Origin: Planctomycetota bacterium | GTDB lineage: Bacteria; Planctomycetota; Phycisphaerae; Sedimentisphaerales; Anaerobacaceae | Length of the DNA stretch: 64,000 bases | Assembly (NCBI GenBank): GCA_019456255.1 | Contig: VRUG01000001.1 | Coordinates: 1 to 64,000, forward strand | Reading direction: 5' to 3' | Shown here: piece after piece, positions 1-7,590 of the stretch | Layout: every line of letters starts with the position of its first letter | Position numbering within the stretch: the stretch's first letter is position 1 | Program-made: the position numbers and the translations under genes | The notes under the pieces: generated by a model | What the model was told of the DNA's origin: nothing | The model's database searches: none | Seen by the model: only the letters and a program-made list of their open reading frames with translations

Positions 1-102
1 CATCCTTTCCATAAAACCAACTCATTTTATCGGATACTCTCTAATTCGCAATGGTACAGTTTTAGGGGGTCAGGCCACCACCGGTGGAATAAAGTTTTTA
101 TA

Positions 103-417
103 TTAATCAAAATATGTCGCAAAAGAATCATGGTTCTTTCCTGCTAATATTGGCTCACCTCTTATACCTCCACGGTTTGGTGTACATATCTTATAAAGAT
201 TGCCGCAATCGAAAATAGCTAAGACTGGTTCGTTACCAGTTTGACAATTAGCAGGTATTGACTTTCCAACCTCACATTCCATATTTTCTTTATCGTGTCT
301 CCATCTTAATTTCCAAATCTTTTTATCGCTTATTGGAGCATTTACAAATTTTGCAAATCCTTGATATGCTTCTCCAGCTTCTTTTTCACTTTCAGCCATT
401 GGTACAAAAAATTTCAT
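103..417 (-). CDS. small hypothetical protein
   Basis: I do not recognise this family. The reading frame gives a compact soluble protein of about 104 residues that starts MKFFVPMAES and ends in YFD. It has a mixed charged/hydrophobic composition like a real protein and no signal peptide or membrane segment. I chose the ATG at 417 over the in-frame ATG at 432 because the latter lies within a GAGG ribosome-binding site placed about 9-10 nt upstream of 417. It stands alone, followed by repeat-rich non-coding DNA on its upstream side. Function unknown. Confidence 0.55.
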   Translation of the reverse strand: MKFFVPMAESEKEAGEAYQGFAKFVNAPISDKKIWKLRWRHDKENMECEVGKSIPANCQTGNEPVLAIFDCGNLYKICTPNRGGIRGEPILAGKNHDSFATYFD

Positions 418-502
418 ATATCTATGCCTCATTAAATTTCAAGCCATACAATACCGAATTTTTATATATCCGTCAAACAATCCGCCATGCCTGCCCTGTC
501 TA

Positions 503-521
503 CCCTGAGCCTGCCGAAGGG
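503..521. repeat. REP-like dispersed element
   Basis: CCCTGAGCCTGCCGAAGGG is an interrupted dyad with CCCT/AGGG-type ends. Very similar CCTGAG..GTCGAAGG elements are dispersed in many environmental bacterial genomes. A related half, TTATCGAAGGGTT, follows directly. Only one full copy is in this window, so its repeat nature is inferred from general knowledge. Confidence 0.45.
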
Positions 522-559
522 AGTTTATCGAAGGGTTAACTTAGGCAACTTTTCCTAGT

Positions 560-583
560 CCTCCATAGCCTTGGCGACGGAGG
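560..583. repeat. CCTCC/GGAGG hairpin element
   Basis: CCTCC, ATA, GCC, TT, GGC, GAC, GGAGG folds into a hairpin with two paired blocks separated by a 3-nt mismatch. It resembles other small dispersed palindromes found between genes in environmental genomes. No T-tract follows, so it is not a canonical terminator. Confidence 0.4.
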
Positions 584-892
584 ATCGTCTCACATTTTCT
601 TGTGTTAACTTAGGTAACTGATTTATTCTCAAAATGAGAATAAACTCCCCAAACCACCAAAAAATCAATCAAACGCGCAAGTCCCAATTTTGAGAATTTG
701 CAAATTGCGCTCATTTTGGTGCAAATCGCGCGTTTTTTTACGAAAAAATACGAAAAAATACGAAATTTCAACCACTTTTTGACCACTTTTTCCTCTCAAT
801 ATGAGAAACTTGCGCAAATTGTGCTACCTAATCTCTACATCTTAACCAACCTAAGGAAGTACCGGATACTTTAACTCCCATACTTCCCACCC

Positions 893-928
893 CCTGTCGC
901 GTCGAAGTATTACGAAGACGGATCCACC
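893..928 (+). repeat. 37-bp repeat, copy 1
   Basis: Begins CCTGTCGCGTCG and ends ACGAAGACGGATCCAC, with a variable centre. It shares both flanks with copy 2 at 985-1023. The ends CGTC and GACG are complementary, so each copy can form an imperfect hairpin. Confidence 0.55.
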
Positions 929-984
929 ATTCCTCGTTCCGGCTTCCTAAACCATGATTACCTCACCCCCCTCGTCCCCGCTTG

Positions 985-1023
985 CCTGTCGCGTCGTAGT
1001 TCAAAGAACGAAGACGGATCCAC
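985..1023 (+). repeat. 37-bp repeat, copy 2
   Basis: Same outer sequence as copy 1 (CCTGTCGCGTCG .. ACGAAGACGGATCCAC) but the centre is TAGTTCAAAGA, which itself is a GTTC-AAA-GAAC hairpin. Conserved stems with differing loops suggest a mobile or structured repeat family and not a simple duplication. Confidence 0.55.
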
Positions 1024-1416
1024 AATTACTTCTTTGTCAAACAGCGCAAACAAACGACTTACATCAATTTTTAATTACGACTCCTCCCAAACTTCCCAAT
1101 TTAAACCCCATTTTTACCCCAATACGGGTCGCCAGCGACGATTTTCCTTTGGCTTTTCACCTAAATTATGGTAGGATTAAGTTAGTTACCAGTAGGAAAG
1201 AAAGAGACGTATTACATTTTGTTTTAGTACACTGTAGAAGCACTTAGCAGAAGATGTTTACAGAAATTTTTCAAGCGGTGCCCGCTTTCACCCTATCCTA
1301 AAAACCCTCAAATACAGCTAAAATACAAACCATAAAGAACTATAGATAAAAGACTTACAACTTTTATATGGGATTAGACAATTTGTCATTTACTGCTAAA
1401 AAATGGGGATTTTCGC

Positions 1417-1445
1417 TTGACAAATGACATTTAATTGGTTACTAT
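1417..1445 (+). promoter_or_regulatory. sigma70-type promoter of the candidate small RNA
   Basis: A perfect -35 box TTGACA (1417-1422) is followed after exactly 17 nt by TACTAT (1440-1445). An inverted repeat TTTGTCATTT (1382-1391) / AAATGACA (1422-1429) straddles the -35 box and could be an operator. Expected start is near 1451. Confidence 0.6.
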
Positions 1446-1450
1446 TAACG

Positions 1451-1558
1451 GTCGAGGAGTGGTGGTTATTTCCGGTCTTCTGGAAGATCCTGTCCCTCGA
1501 TTAAATTTGAATCACCACAAAAGGCTGTGAGTCGACATATTACTTGCAGTCTTTTTTT
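1451..1558 (+). ncRNA. candidate structured small RNA with intrinsic terminator
   Basis: The unit runs from the expected start of the TTGACA-17-TACTAT promoter to a strong intrinsic terminator: a 14-bp stem (1519-1532 with 1542-1555, including G-U pairs) followed by a T-tract. Upstream of the terminator two helices can form that cross each other: TCGAGG (1452-1457) with CCTCGA (1495-1500), and TGGTGGTT (1460-1467) with AATCACCA (1510-1517). A small hairpin GTCTT-CTGG-AAGAT (1475-1488) sits inside. This is an H-type pseudoknot or two alternative folds. I do not recognise it as SRP RNA, 6S RNA, tmRNA or a known riboswitch. It could be a free small RNA or an attenuating leader. tRNA-Ser and nadE lie downstream, but tRNA-Ser has its own promoter. 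Confidence 0.5.
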
Positions 1559-1599
1559 ATATCCTAAATTCCCCTATCCTCTTACTCAAATTAAAGTTA

Positions 1600-1628
1600 T
1601 AGCCAATTCACCTAACCGCTGTTATAAT
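1600..1628 (+). promoter_or_regulatory. promoter of tRNA-Ser
   Basis: A perfect -10 TATAAT (1623-1628) lies 10 nt before the mature tRNA end. TAGCCA (1600-1605) with a 17-nt spacer matches the -35 consensus at 4 of 6 positions. Confidence 0.55.
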
Positions 1629-1638
1629 CAGCCGTTTT

Positions 1639-1726
1639 GGAGAGGTGTCCGAGTGGCTGAAGGAGCCGGTTTCGAAAACCGGTGTGCCCTTTACGGGTAC
1701 CGCGGGTTCGAATCCCGCTCTCTCCG
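1639..1726 (+). tRNA. tRNA-Ser(CGA)
   Basis: An 88-nt cloverleaf with acceptor GGAGAGG/TCTCTCC, anticodon stem CCGGT/ACCGG with loop TTCGAAA (anticodon CGA, decoding UCG), a long variable arm typical of class II tRNAs (GTGCCCTTTACGGGTAC), T-arm GCGGG-TTCGAAT-CCCGC, and discriminator G. CCA is not encoded. It sits directly upstream of nadE. Confidence 0.93.
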
Positions 1727-1761
1727 GTTGAAAATTAAGGTTTAGCGGGAGTCTAATTAGA

Positions 1762-3408
1762 ATGCGTATTGCCCTTGGACAATTTGATGCCCACGTCGGT
1801 GACTTAGCAGGCAACGTCGAAAAAATGCGCAGCATGTACGAACAGGCAGTAAAGCAAAATGTTGACCTGCTTGTTTTTCCGGAACTTGCAGTTTGCGGTT
1901 ATCCGCCCGAAGATTTGCTGATAAAAAGACATTTCATCGAAGACAACCTGTTAGCTGTTGAAAAACTCGCAAAATCCTGCCCTGACATAACTATCGTTGT
2001 CGGATATCCTGGTCTCTTAGACGGCAGGATTTACAATTGTGCAGCGGTACTTAAAAATGGCAAGATTGAAGACGTCTACCGAAAGGGACTTTTGCCGAAT
2101 TTCGGAGTCTTCGATGAGCAAAGATATTTTAAAGCAGGCGACGAACCTGTAATGATAAATATCAAAGGGGTTAATGTCGCTATCACCATCTGTCTTGATA
2201 TCTGGGACAGCAACTGGCTCAAAGATTTTTTAGCTGATTGTAATCCGATTCATATGATATTAAACATCTCTGCCTCGCCTTTCCACGTCGGAAAAATACA
2301 GAAAAGACTAAGCGCTATCACGCAATGTGCGCAAAAATTCAATGCAGCTCTTTGCTATTGCAATAACGTCGGCGGACAGGATGAACTAATTTTTGACGGC
2401 CGAAGCGCGATTGCTGACAGCACTGGTAAAATCAGATGTCTGGCTGGCGCCTTTGAAGAAGAGTTACTGATTGCTGACTTAAATCTTTCGGGCGAGAACA
2501 ATCTGGATATACAACAAGTGAGTCCGGTATCTTCTCAGCCTGCCGGCGACATTGAAGAAGTATACAAGGCACTTGTTCTTGGGACTCGCGACTATACCAG
2601 GAAGAACGGCTTTAAAAAAATATTACTCGGAGTTAGCGGAGGTATTGATTCTGCACTTGTCACTTCGATAGCAGTTGCTGCCTTAGGTCCAGAAAATGTG
2701 ATTGGTATCACAATGCCGACACGTTTTAACAGCGCCGAAACTATCTCCGATGCGACGAAACTTGCTGAGAATCTCGGAATTGAATTTTATAATATTGCAA
2801 TCGAAAAGATTGTTCAGCAGTTCCATTCATCGCTGAAAAGCATCCCCGGCTGGGACGATAAGGGAACCGCTTACGAAAACCTACAGGCAAGAATACGAGG
2901 TACGTTGCTAATGTCACTTAGCAATCAGTTCGGTGCTCTGGTGCTGACAAGCGGCAACAAAAGTGAAACTGCGGTCGGGTACGCTACACTATATGGTGAC
3001 ACGGCAGGAGGTTTCGCGGTTATAAAGGATATTCCCAAGACGCTCGTCTATAAATTAGCCGAGTTTGTTAACAGCACACGTGAAAAACCTGTTATACCAA
3101 AGGACATCTTGACAAGGCCTCCTACGGCTGAACTAAGAGAAGACCAGAAAGACACCGATTCACTGCCTGATTATGACATGCTTGATGAAATCCTCAAAGG
3201 ATATGTCGAGCAGGATAAATCGGCGAAACAACTCATCGAATCGTCTTTCCCAAAAGAGGTGGTTAGAAAAGTCATCACCCTGGTCGATAGAAACGAATAT
3301 AAGCGCAGACAGTCACCGCCTGGTATCAAGATCACTCCCAAAGCTTTCGGTAAAGACCGCCGGCTGCCCATTACTAATCGTTATTGTTCATTTAATAACG
3401 AACCTTAA
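1762..3408 (+). CDS. nadE: glutamine-dependent NAD+ synthetase
   Basis: Catalyses the last step of NAD+ synthesis, amidation of deamido-NAD+ with ATP, taking ammonia from glutamine. It has two domains. The N-terminal nitrilase-fold glutaminase (about residues 1-250) has the expected triad: Glu41 in VFPELAVCGY, Lys108 in YRKGLLPNFGVFDE, Cys144 in ITICLDIWDS. The C-terminal synthetase domain carries the ATP P-loop LGVSGGIDSALV (about residue 292) and the downstream TSGNKSE motif. At 548 residues it is full length for the glutamine-dependent type. A GGGAG site about 10 nt before the ATG supports the start. It follows tRNA-Ser by 35 nt and may be read from the tRNA promoter. Confidence 0.95.
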   Translation: MRIALGQFDAHVGDLAGNVEKMRSMYEQAVKQNVDLLVFPELAVCGYPPEDLLIKRHFIEDNLLAVEKLAKSCPDITIVVGYPGLLDGRIYNCAAVLKNGKIEDVYRKGLLPNFGVFDEQRYFKAGDEPVMINIKGVNVAITICLDIWDSNWLKDFLADCNPIHMILNISASPFHVGKIQKRLSAITQCAQKFNAALCYCNNVGGQDELIFDGRSAIADSTGKIRCLAGAFEEELLIADLNLSGENNLDIQQVSPVSSQPAGDIEEVYKALVLGTRDYTRKNGFKKILLGVSGGIDSALVTSIAVAALGPENVIGITMPTRFNSAETISDATKLAENLGIEFYNIAIEKIVQQFHSSLKSIPGWDDKGTAYENLQARIRGTLLMSLSNQFGALVLTSGNKSETAVGYATLYGDTAGGFAVIKDIPKTLVYKLAEFVNSTREKPVIPKDILTRPPTAELREDQKDTDSLPDYDMLDEILKGYVEQDKSAKQLIESSFPKEVVRKVITLVDRNEYKRRQSPPGIKITPKAFGKDRRLPITNRYCSFNNEP

Positions 3409-3428
3409 TCATTTCGCGAAGGTAACAA

Positions 3429-4166
3429 ATGTCGGTACTGCTTAGAAAAAAGCTAACAATAATAACTTTAATCATATACTGGGTTTTCCTGGCTATAATA
3501 TCACACATCCCAATACCTGAACTCGTCTATCAGGCACGTGTATCAGATAAAAACCTTCATTTGGTTGCCTATATGATACTGGTTTTTTTATTATGGTTTT
3601 CATTAAGGCCTGAGCAGAAAGTAAATTGGCGTAAAATAACTGTGTGGTGGGTCATACTAATTATAGGTGTATATGCTGTGATGGATGAAGTGATTCAGGG
3701 TGTTGTGGGAAGAAATTGCGATATGATGGATTTCATTGCTGATATGGCAGGGGTTCTTGCTGGCTTAATTCTTTTTTCGATATTTAGTTTTTGGTTTTCT
3801 TTTCTTTTCGTAACCGCAATCGTCATATTTTTAATTACAAATGTTGCCAGAGCCAATGTCGCAGAACTGATGCCTGCAATAAATCTGCTATTTCATTTCG
3901 CATCGTACGCACTTTTTACCGCGGTCTGGATGCGGTGCATGAATCTTTTCTGGGAATTAAAATCGAAATCGATAAGAAGATTTCTGGTTTCATTAGCTGC
4001 GCCTTTGGCCCTTTTAATGACTGTCAAATTTTATTCTGTGTTCTCAGGCAGGTTTTTTAGTAAGGGTGATATTATTGTTGCTGTTACCGCGATTTCAGTA
4101 GTCGTTTCAGTAAATTTTCTCTTTGCTTGTTTTTGTCGACGTTCGCCGGCACGAACTTTTTCGTAG
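3429..4166 (+). CDS. VanZ-like integral membrane protein
   Basis: A 245-residue membrane protein with about seven hydrophobic segments. The N-terminal half fits the VanZ-like family: an early DKNLHLVAYMILVF segment, then DEVIQGVVGR and MMDFIADMAGVLAGL, the conserved acidic/aromatic signature. VanZ relatives are often found beside cell-envelope and polysaccharide genes, but their biochemical role is poorly known. It starts 20 nt after nadE, so the two are probably co-transcribed. Its 3' end overlaps the oppositely oriented TIGR03790-family gene by about 83 nt, with no terminator between them. Confidence 0.75.
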   Translation: MSVLLRKKLTIITLIIYWVFLAIISHIPIPELVYQARVSDKNLHLVAYMILVFLLWFSLRPEQKVNWRKITVWWVILIIGVYAVMDEVIQGVVGRNCDMMDFIADMAGVLAGLILFSIFSFWFSFLFVTAIVIFLITNVARANVAELMPAINLLFHFASYALFTAVWMRCMNLFWELKSKSIRRFLVSLAAPLALLMTVKFYSVFSGRFFSKGDIIVAVTAISVVVSVNFLFACFCRRSPARTFS

Positions 4167-5403
4167 TCATTCCAAACGGTTTATACAATGGGTCCCCTAT
4201 AAGCATTAATTGCCATGAATTAAATGGATTGGTGTGATAGTATGCCTCGACGAGACAGTATCCCCTAAAGAGTTCAACGAAAAATTCTTTTGGCTTTGGA
4301 AAGGCATGAAGATATGGCTCAGCAACAGCTCCGATAGTGGCGGTTACTCCATCACGAAGCATGGCCGGACACCACTGAGTGGAGTTCGGGTCACGCAAAT
4401 TAATTGCTTCAAAGCTGGCAATATGATACCCTATAGCTCCATCCACAAAATCAAACGCGTCGATATAATTTTTCAGACTATACCATCCGCAATACAACGC
4501 AGTTGACTTGCATTGATCTGCTTGGAAAAGCGCTGTTGTACGCTCTTCGACCACCTTCATTCCAATCTCTACTCTAATAATCTCAGCAAGCTGTCGCATT
4601 GAGTTATCAAATTCGACAAACAAAGGCTTTCCTCCCCTTAGTGCCGAATAACCCGAATCGATATAAGCAGTTCCGTTCAAGCCGTATTTTTCCGCATTAA
4701 GTGACTTATCAATCAAACCTTTGGCAATCTCAACGGTAGGGCCATCAAGTCGGCAAACCATCTGCGTATTATACTGCATCTCAGGCCATCGATTACGTAA
4801 CTCGTTTGAAGTCCAGTGAAACAACTCATATTTCCCAAAAAGAACCATCGACAATTCACTGTCAACCGAAGCCCCTGTTCTACTTCCTTTGATAAATTCA
4901 ATCCTCAATTTCAACTTAGACAATTTAAGTTCAACTTGCTTTTTTTGGTTCTCTAAACTTTTATTTGTTCTGGAAACAGATTGAGCTTTTAACCTGTTTA
5001 ATTGGTCGGTTGTTATTTTGAGTAAATTATTGAGTTTCTTAAGGGTATCTTCCTGCCCTGGTATCACCCCCCGGCCTGCAACTTTAAACGGAATGCCGTA
5101 TGTAGTTACTAAGCATTTAATCTTACCAATAAATTCCGTACTGTTGAGACGATTATAAACAACCGAAGATATCTTCTTTTCGTAACCGGCCCTGCCGATC
5201 CAACTGTTAAGTTTTGGCCCCAAACTCAGAAGTAAAATATTCTCTTTTGGGATATTTCGCTTTGCGCAATAGTAGTTGGCTAATTCCACCGATTCTTTTA
5301 TATCGCCATTGGCGATTACCAGAATCTCTTCGGGCTCAAGTGCCATGCTGACATTAGCTAACACAAGAAGCAAAAATATAAGAGTAAGTGATAAAGTTCT
5401 CAT
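4084..5403 (-). CDS. TIGR03790-family secreted protein
   Basis: A 439-residue protein with a signal peptide (MRTLSLTLIFLLLVLANVSMA). The segment after it, EEILVIANGDIKESVELANYY, AKRNIPKENIL, and CLVTTYGIPFKVAGRG a little later, matches what I know of the TIGR03790 family of uncharacterised exported proteins, common in planctomycetes and some other environmental bacteria. The C-terminal part contains DGVTATIGAVAEPY and LIGDPLYKPFG, as in C25-peptidase-like folds. A lysine-rich coiled-coil-like stretch lies around residues 120-170. Function is unknown. It is the last gene of the minus-strand cluster and overlaps the VanZ-like gene tail to tail. Confidence 0.7.
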   Translation of the reverse strand: MRTLSLTLIFLLLVLANVSMALEPEEILVIANGDIKESVELANYYCAKRNIPKENILLLSLGPKLNSWIGRAGYEKKISSVVYNRLNSTEFIGKIKCLVTTYGIPFKVAGRGVIPGQEDTLKKLNNLLKITTDQLNRLKAQSVSRTNKSLENQKKQVELKLSKLKLRIEFIKGSRTGASVDSELSMVLFGKYELFHWTSNELRNRWPEMQYNTQMVCRLDGPTVEIAKGLIDKSLNAEKYGLNGTAYIDSGYSALRGGKPLFVEFDNSMRQLAEIIRVEIGMKVVEERTTALFQADQCKSTALYCGWYSLKNYIDAFDFVDGAIGYHIASFEAINLRDPNSTQWCPAMLRDGVTATIGAVAEPYLHAFPKPKEFFVELFRGYCLVEAYYHTNPFNSWQLMLIGDPLYKPFGMTTKKFVPANVDKNKQRENLLKRLLKSR

Positions 5404-5489
5404 TTGTAAAAAGGCCTGATAATTAGAAAGTCAGCCCCTAATTGATAAGGGCTTGTAAAAAAACTTATTGTTATTGTCATGGCATCAAA

Positions 5490-6179
5490 TCATTCTATAT
5501 TTTTATCGCCACTGAACCAGTATTGACGTACTGTCACAAAACACTCTGCATTATTCATACCAACGATACTGCCTCGCCAGTTGGATAAAGACTTTATCGC
5601 TTCAAGTGACCTGGCCGATGGTTCCGGCTGCAACTGCGATTTGTATTTACCCATTGCTTCAAGCTTGGCAGGTAAATGTTCAGAAATATCAACCCACAGG
5701 TCCGGTTCGAAACCGACTTCAAGATACGGTGCTGTCCAGTGTGTTTCTGAAACCGTCTCATAGCATAATATCCGTTTGACATATTGCCGGTCTGCCACGG
5801 GCCTAAGTGCTACCATAGAGGCTTGGAAAACCTGCCGATGGTCTTCGTGCAGATCCCCATGGAAAGGCAAAAAGACATAGTTGGGCTGCTCTTGCGTTAT
5901 TAAATCGTCAAATTTTTTGTTTAGTTCGTATTTTGGTAACTCATTAAGTTTGGTTACGGGTAAATCCATAAAGCGAAGATTTTTAATTCCTAATATTTTA
6001 GCGGCCTTTGCGCTCTCGCTGCGAACCTGCTCGACTTGTGAGTTTGGGAACAAAGGTTCCCACCCCTTTGTAACTATAACAGCGGTCACATCATGTCCTT
6101 GACAGGCCAACTTGGATATCGTACCGCCGACACCAAGAACCTCGTCATCCGGATGCGGCGCAATCACTAATATTTTCAT
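5490..6179 (-). CDS. PIG-L/LmbE-family N-acetylglucosaminyl deacetylase
   Basis: A zinc-dependent deacetylase of the PIG-L/LmbE family, 229 residues. The zinc motif PHPDDEVLG is at the N-terminus, and the second metal/catalytic motif HGDLHEDHR lies around residue 107. Family members remove acetyl groups from GlcNAc-containing lipids or conjugates. Inside a polysaccharide locus it probably deacetylates a lipid-linked or nucleotide-linked amino sugar. It follows the sugar transferase gene on the same strand. Confidence 0.85.
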   Translation of the reverse strand: MKILVIAPHPDDEVLGVGGTISKLACQGHDVTAVIVTKGWEPLFPNSQVEQVRSESAKAAKILGIKNLRFMDLPVTKLNELPKYELNKKFDDLITQEQPNYVFLPFHGDLHEDHRQVFQASMVALRPVADRQYVKRILCYETVSETHWTAPYLEVGFEPDLWVDISEHLPAKLEAMGKYKSQLQPEPSARSLEAIKSLSNWRGSIVGMNNAECFVTVRQYWFSGDKNIE

Positions 6180-6224
6180 TTACATACTCCCGTTTTTAAT
6201 ATTTAGCCCTTATAAAAACTCAAG

Positions 6225-6806
6225 TCAGGATTCTTCATAAACATCTTGTTTTTTTAATACGACTAATACTGTAGTAAAAAGTATCTTAATATCAAACCAG
6301 AAACTTTGTTTTTCAACATATTCGACTTCTAAATCTAAGCTTCTTTTGGTCATTAGCTCACTTCGGGCATATATCTGGGACATTCCTGTTATGCCAGGCC
6401 TAACTAAAAGACGTTTTTTGTGGTTTTCACTGCATTGGGCAATCTGAGAGAGGTACAAAGGTCTTGGCCCTACAAGGCTCATATCTGCCTTTAATACATT
6501 GAAAAACTGCGGCAATTCATCAAGTGAATATTCTCGGAGAAACTTACCTGCTTTAATTAAACGAGGGTCATCTCCGGTTTGTGGGCTTTGTCCGAAAGGG
6601 TCAACATCTACTTTCATGGTGCGGAACTTATATAACGTAAAGGGCTTACCGCTTTTTCCGGCTCGTTCCTGGCGAAAAAGCACGGGCCCTTTACTTCCGA
6701 GCTTGATAATAATTGATATAACAATAAGGACAGGCAATAGTAAAACGACCGCCAGAAATGAGGCTGATAAATCAAATAAGCGTTTAGAAAAATTTGCTAT
6801 TACCAC
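6225..6806 (-). CDS. initiating sugar phosphotransferase (monotopic PGT)
   Basis: A 193-residue bacterial sugar transferase of the PglC/WcaJ-core type that transfers a phospho-sugar from a UDP-sugar to undecaprenyl phosphate, the first step of glycan assembly. One N-terminal re-entrant/TM helix (about residues 12-35) is followed by GPVLFRQERAGKSGKPF, YKFRTM, LREYSLDELPQFFNVL and MSLVGPRPLY, all hallmark motifs. It lacks the extra transmembrane bundle of WcaJ, so it is the minimal form. The start is GTG and overlaps the end of the upstream formyltransferase gene by 7 nt, indicating translational coupling. Confidence 0.92.
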   Translation of the reverse strand: MVIANFSKRLFDLSASFLAVVLLLPVLIVISIIIKLGSKGPVLFRQERAGKSGKPFTLYKFRTMKVDVDPFGQSPQTGDDPRLIKAGKFLREYSLDELPQFFNVLKADMSLVGPRPLYLSQIAQCSENHKKRLLVRPGITGMSQIYARSELMTKRSLDLEVEYVEKQSFWFDIKILFTTVLVVLKKQDVYEES

Positions 6807-7576
6807 AATTTATATCCCTGCTTTTTAAACATTTTATATGATTCCGGTGTCGGCTGCGAAAAGTATGAGCCTTCTCCCTCGGGATAGATTGGCTTTGAAG
6901 TACCTTTTGCAATTTGGTCAACAGCCTCAAGCAAAAGTTCGGCTCCTCTTAATTTTGAAGCGGTAAGCATTTTGTCCATAGTCGTCCCTGCCGGTATAGG
7001 TATTTCGTCCTGAAGCAAAATCCCTCCCGTATCAATACCCTTCTCTATGTAATGTATACTGATTCCAAGCATTTTTTCTCCGTGTGCCATTGCCCAGTAT
7101 GTTGGATACAATCCTCTGTATTTTGGAAGTTTGGCAGTGTGGATGTTAATACAGCCATGCTTTGGAAGCTTTATCAACTCGTCTTTGAAAATCTGGCTTG
7201 GTGACACCGAGGCTATTAAATCGATATCTAGGTCCCTGCAATATTTTAGAAAACTCTCAGCGTTTACATTGGGACATATCATATAATCCATTTTATGCGA
7301 TTGGCAAACCCTCTTCACCGAGTAATAGCGAGATGAAAAATTCAGCCAAGGTAATGCATCGCAAATTTTGGCCTTAATAAGCCTTGATGCATGTGACAAT
7401 ATCGGGAAAAGCCCAAATGCCTTGTAAAACTTTCGTGCGGTTTGAAGCTTACTCGGCATTCGAGGATTGAGTACACAGACTACCCCCACAATTTCGTGAG
7501 GACAATTCTTTAAAACGTAGTCTATTGACAATGGCAGATAAAATTCATCTTCCTCTGTTACTATTAATACTCGCAT
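6800..7576 (-). CDS. formyltransferase-family enzyme (sugar or methionyl-tRNA formyltransferase-like)
   Basis: A 258-residue protein of the formyl-transferase fold. Motifs INIHTAKLPKYRG (catalytic Asn/His) and KGIDTGGILLQ (catalytic Asp) are intact. The N-terminal Rossmann start is MRVLIVTEEDEFYLP. It lacks the C-terminal tRNA-binding domain of Fmt and is too short for ArnA, so an amino-sugar N-formyltransferase acting on a nucleotide or lipid-linked sugar is the likely role, which fits the locus. The substrate cannot be told from sequence. Confidence 0.75.
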   Translation of the reverse strand: MRVLIVTEEDEFYLPLSIDYVLKNCPHEIVGVVCVLNPRMPSKLQTARKFYKAFGLFPILSHASRLIKAKICDALPWLNFSSRYYSVKRVCQSHKMDYMICPNVNAESFLKYCRDLDIDLIASVSPSQIFKDELIKLPKHGCINIHTAKLPKYRGLYPTYWAMAHGEKMLGISIHYIEKGIDTGGILLQDEIPIPAGTTMDKMLTASKLRGAELLLEAVDQIAKGTSKPIYPEGEGSYFSQPTPESYKMFKKQGYKLW

Positions 7577-7590
7577 TACTATTTTTCCCC

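Larger units (their letters stand above)
433..1416. other. repeat-rich non-coding stretch
   Basis: No convincing gene is seen. The stretch holds a REP-like element (503-521), a CCTCC/GGAGG hairpin (560-583), a perfect 9-bp hairpin with an AAA loop (623-643), about 2.8 copies of a 10-bp unit TACGAAAAAA (739-766), and two copies of a roughly 37-bp element (893-928 and 985-1023). Plus-strand frames crossing it have repeat-like proline/serine-rich translations and no ribosome-binding sites. Confidence 0.6.

Noticed and set aside
954-1247. 97-codon plus-strand frame
   Set aside because: It crosses the second copy of a repeat, has no ribosome-binding site, and its composition is repeat-like.
1451-1558. 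Possible SRP (4.5S) RNA upstream of tRNA-Ser
   Set aside because: The conserved apical SRP motif with the GGAA loop and AGCAG side is not present; only a short GGAAG string occurs.
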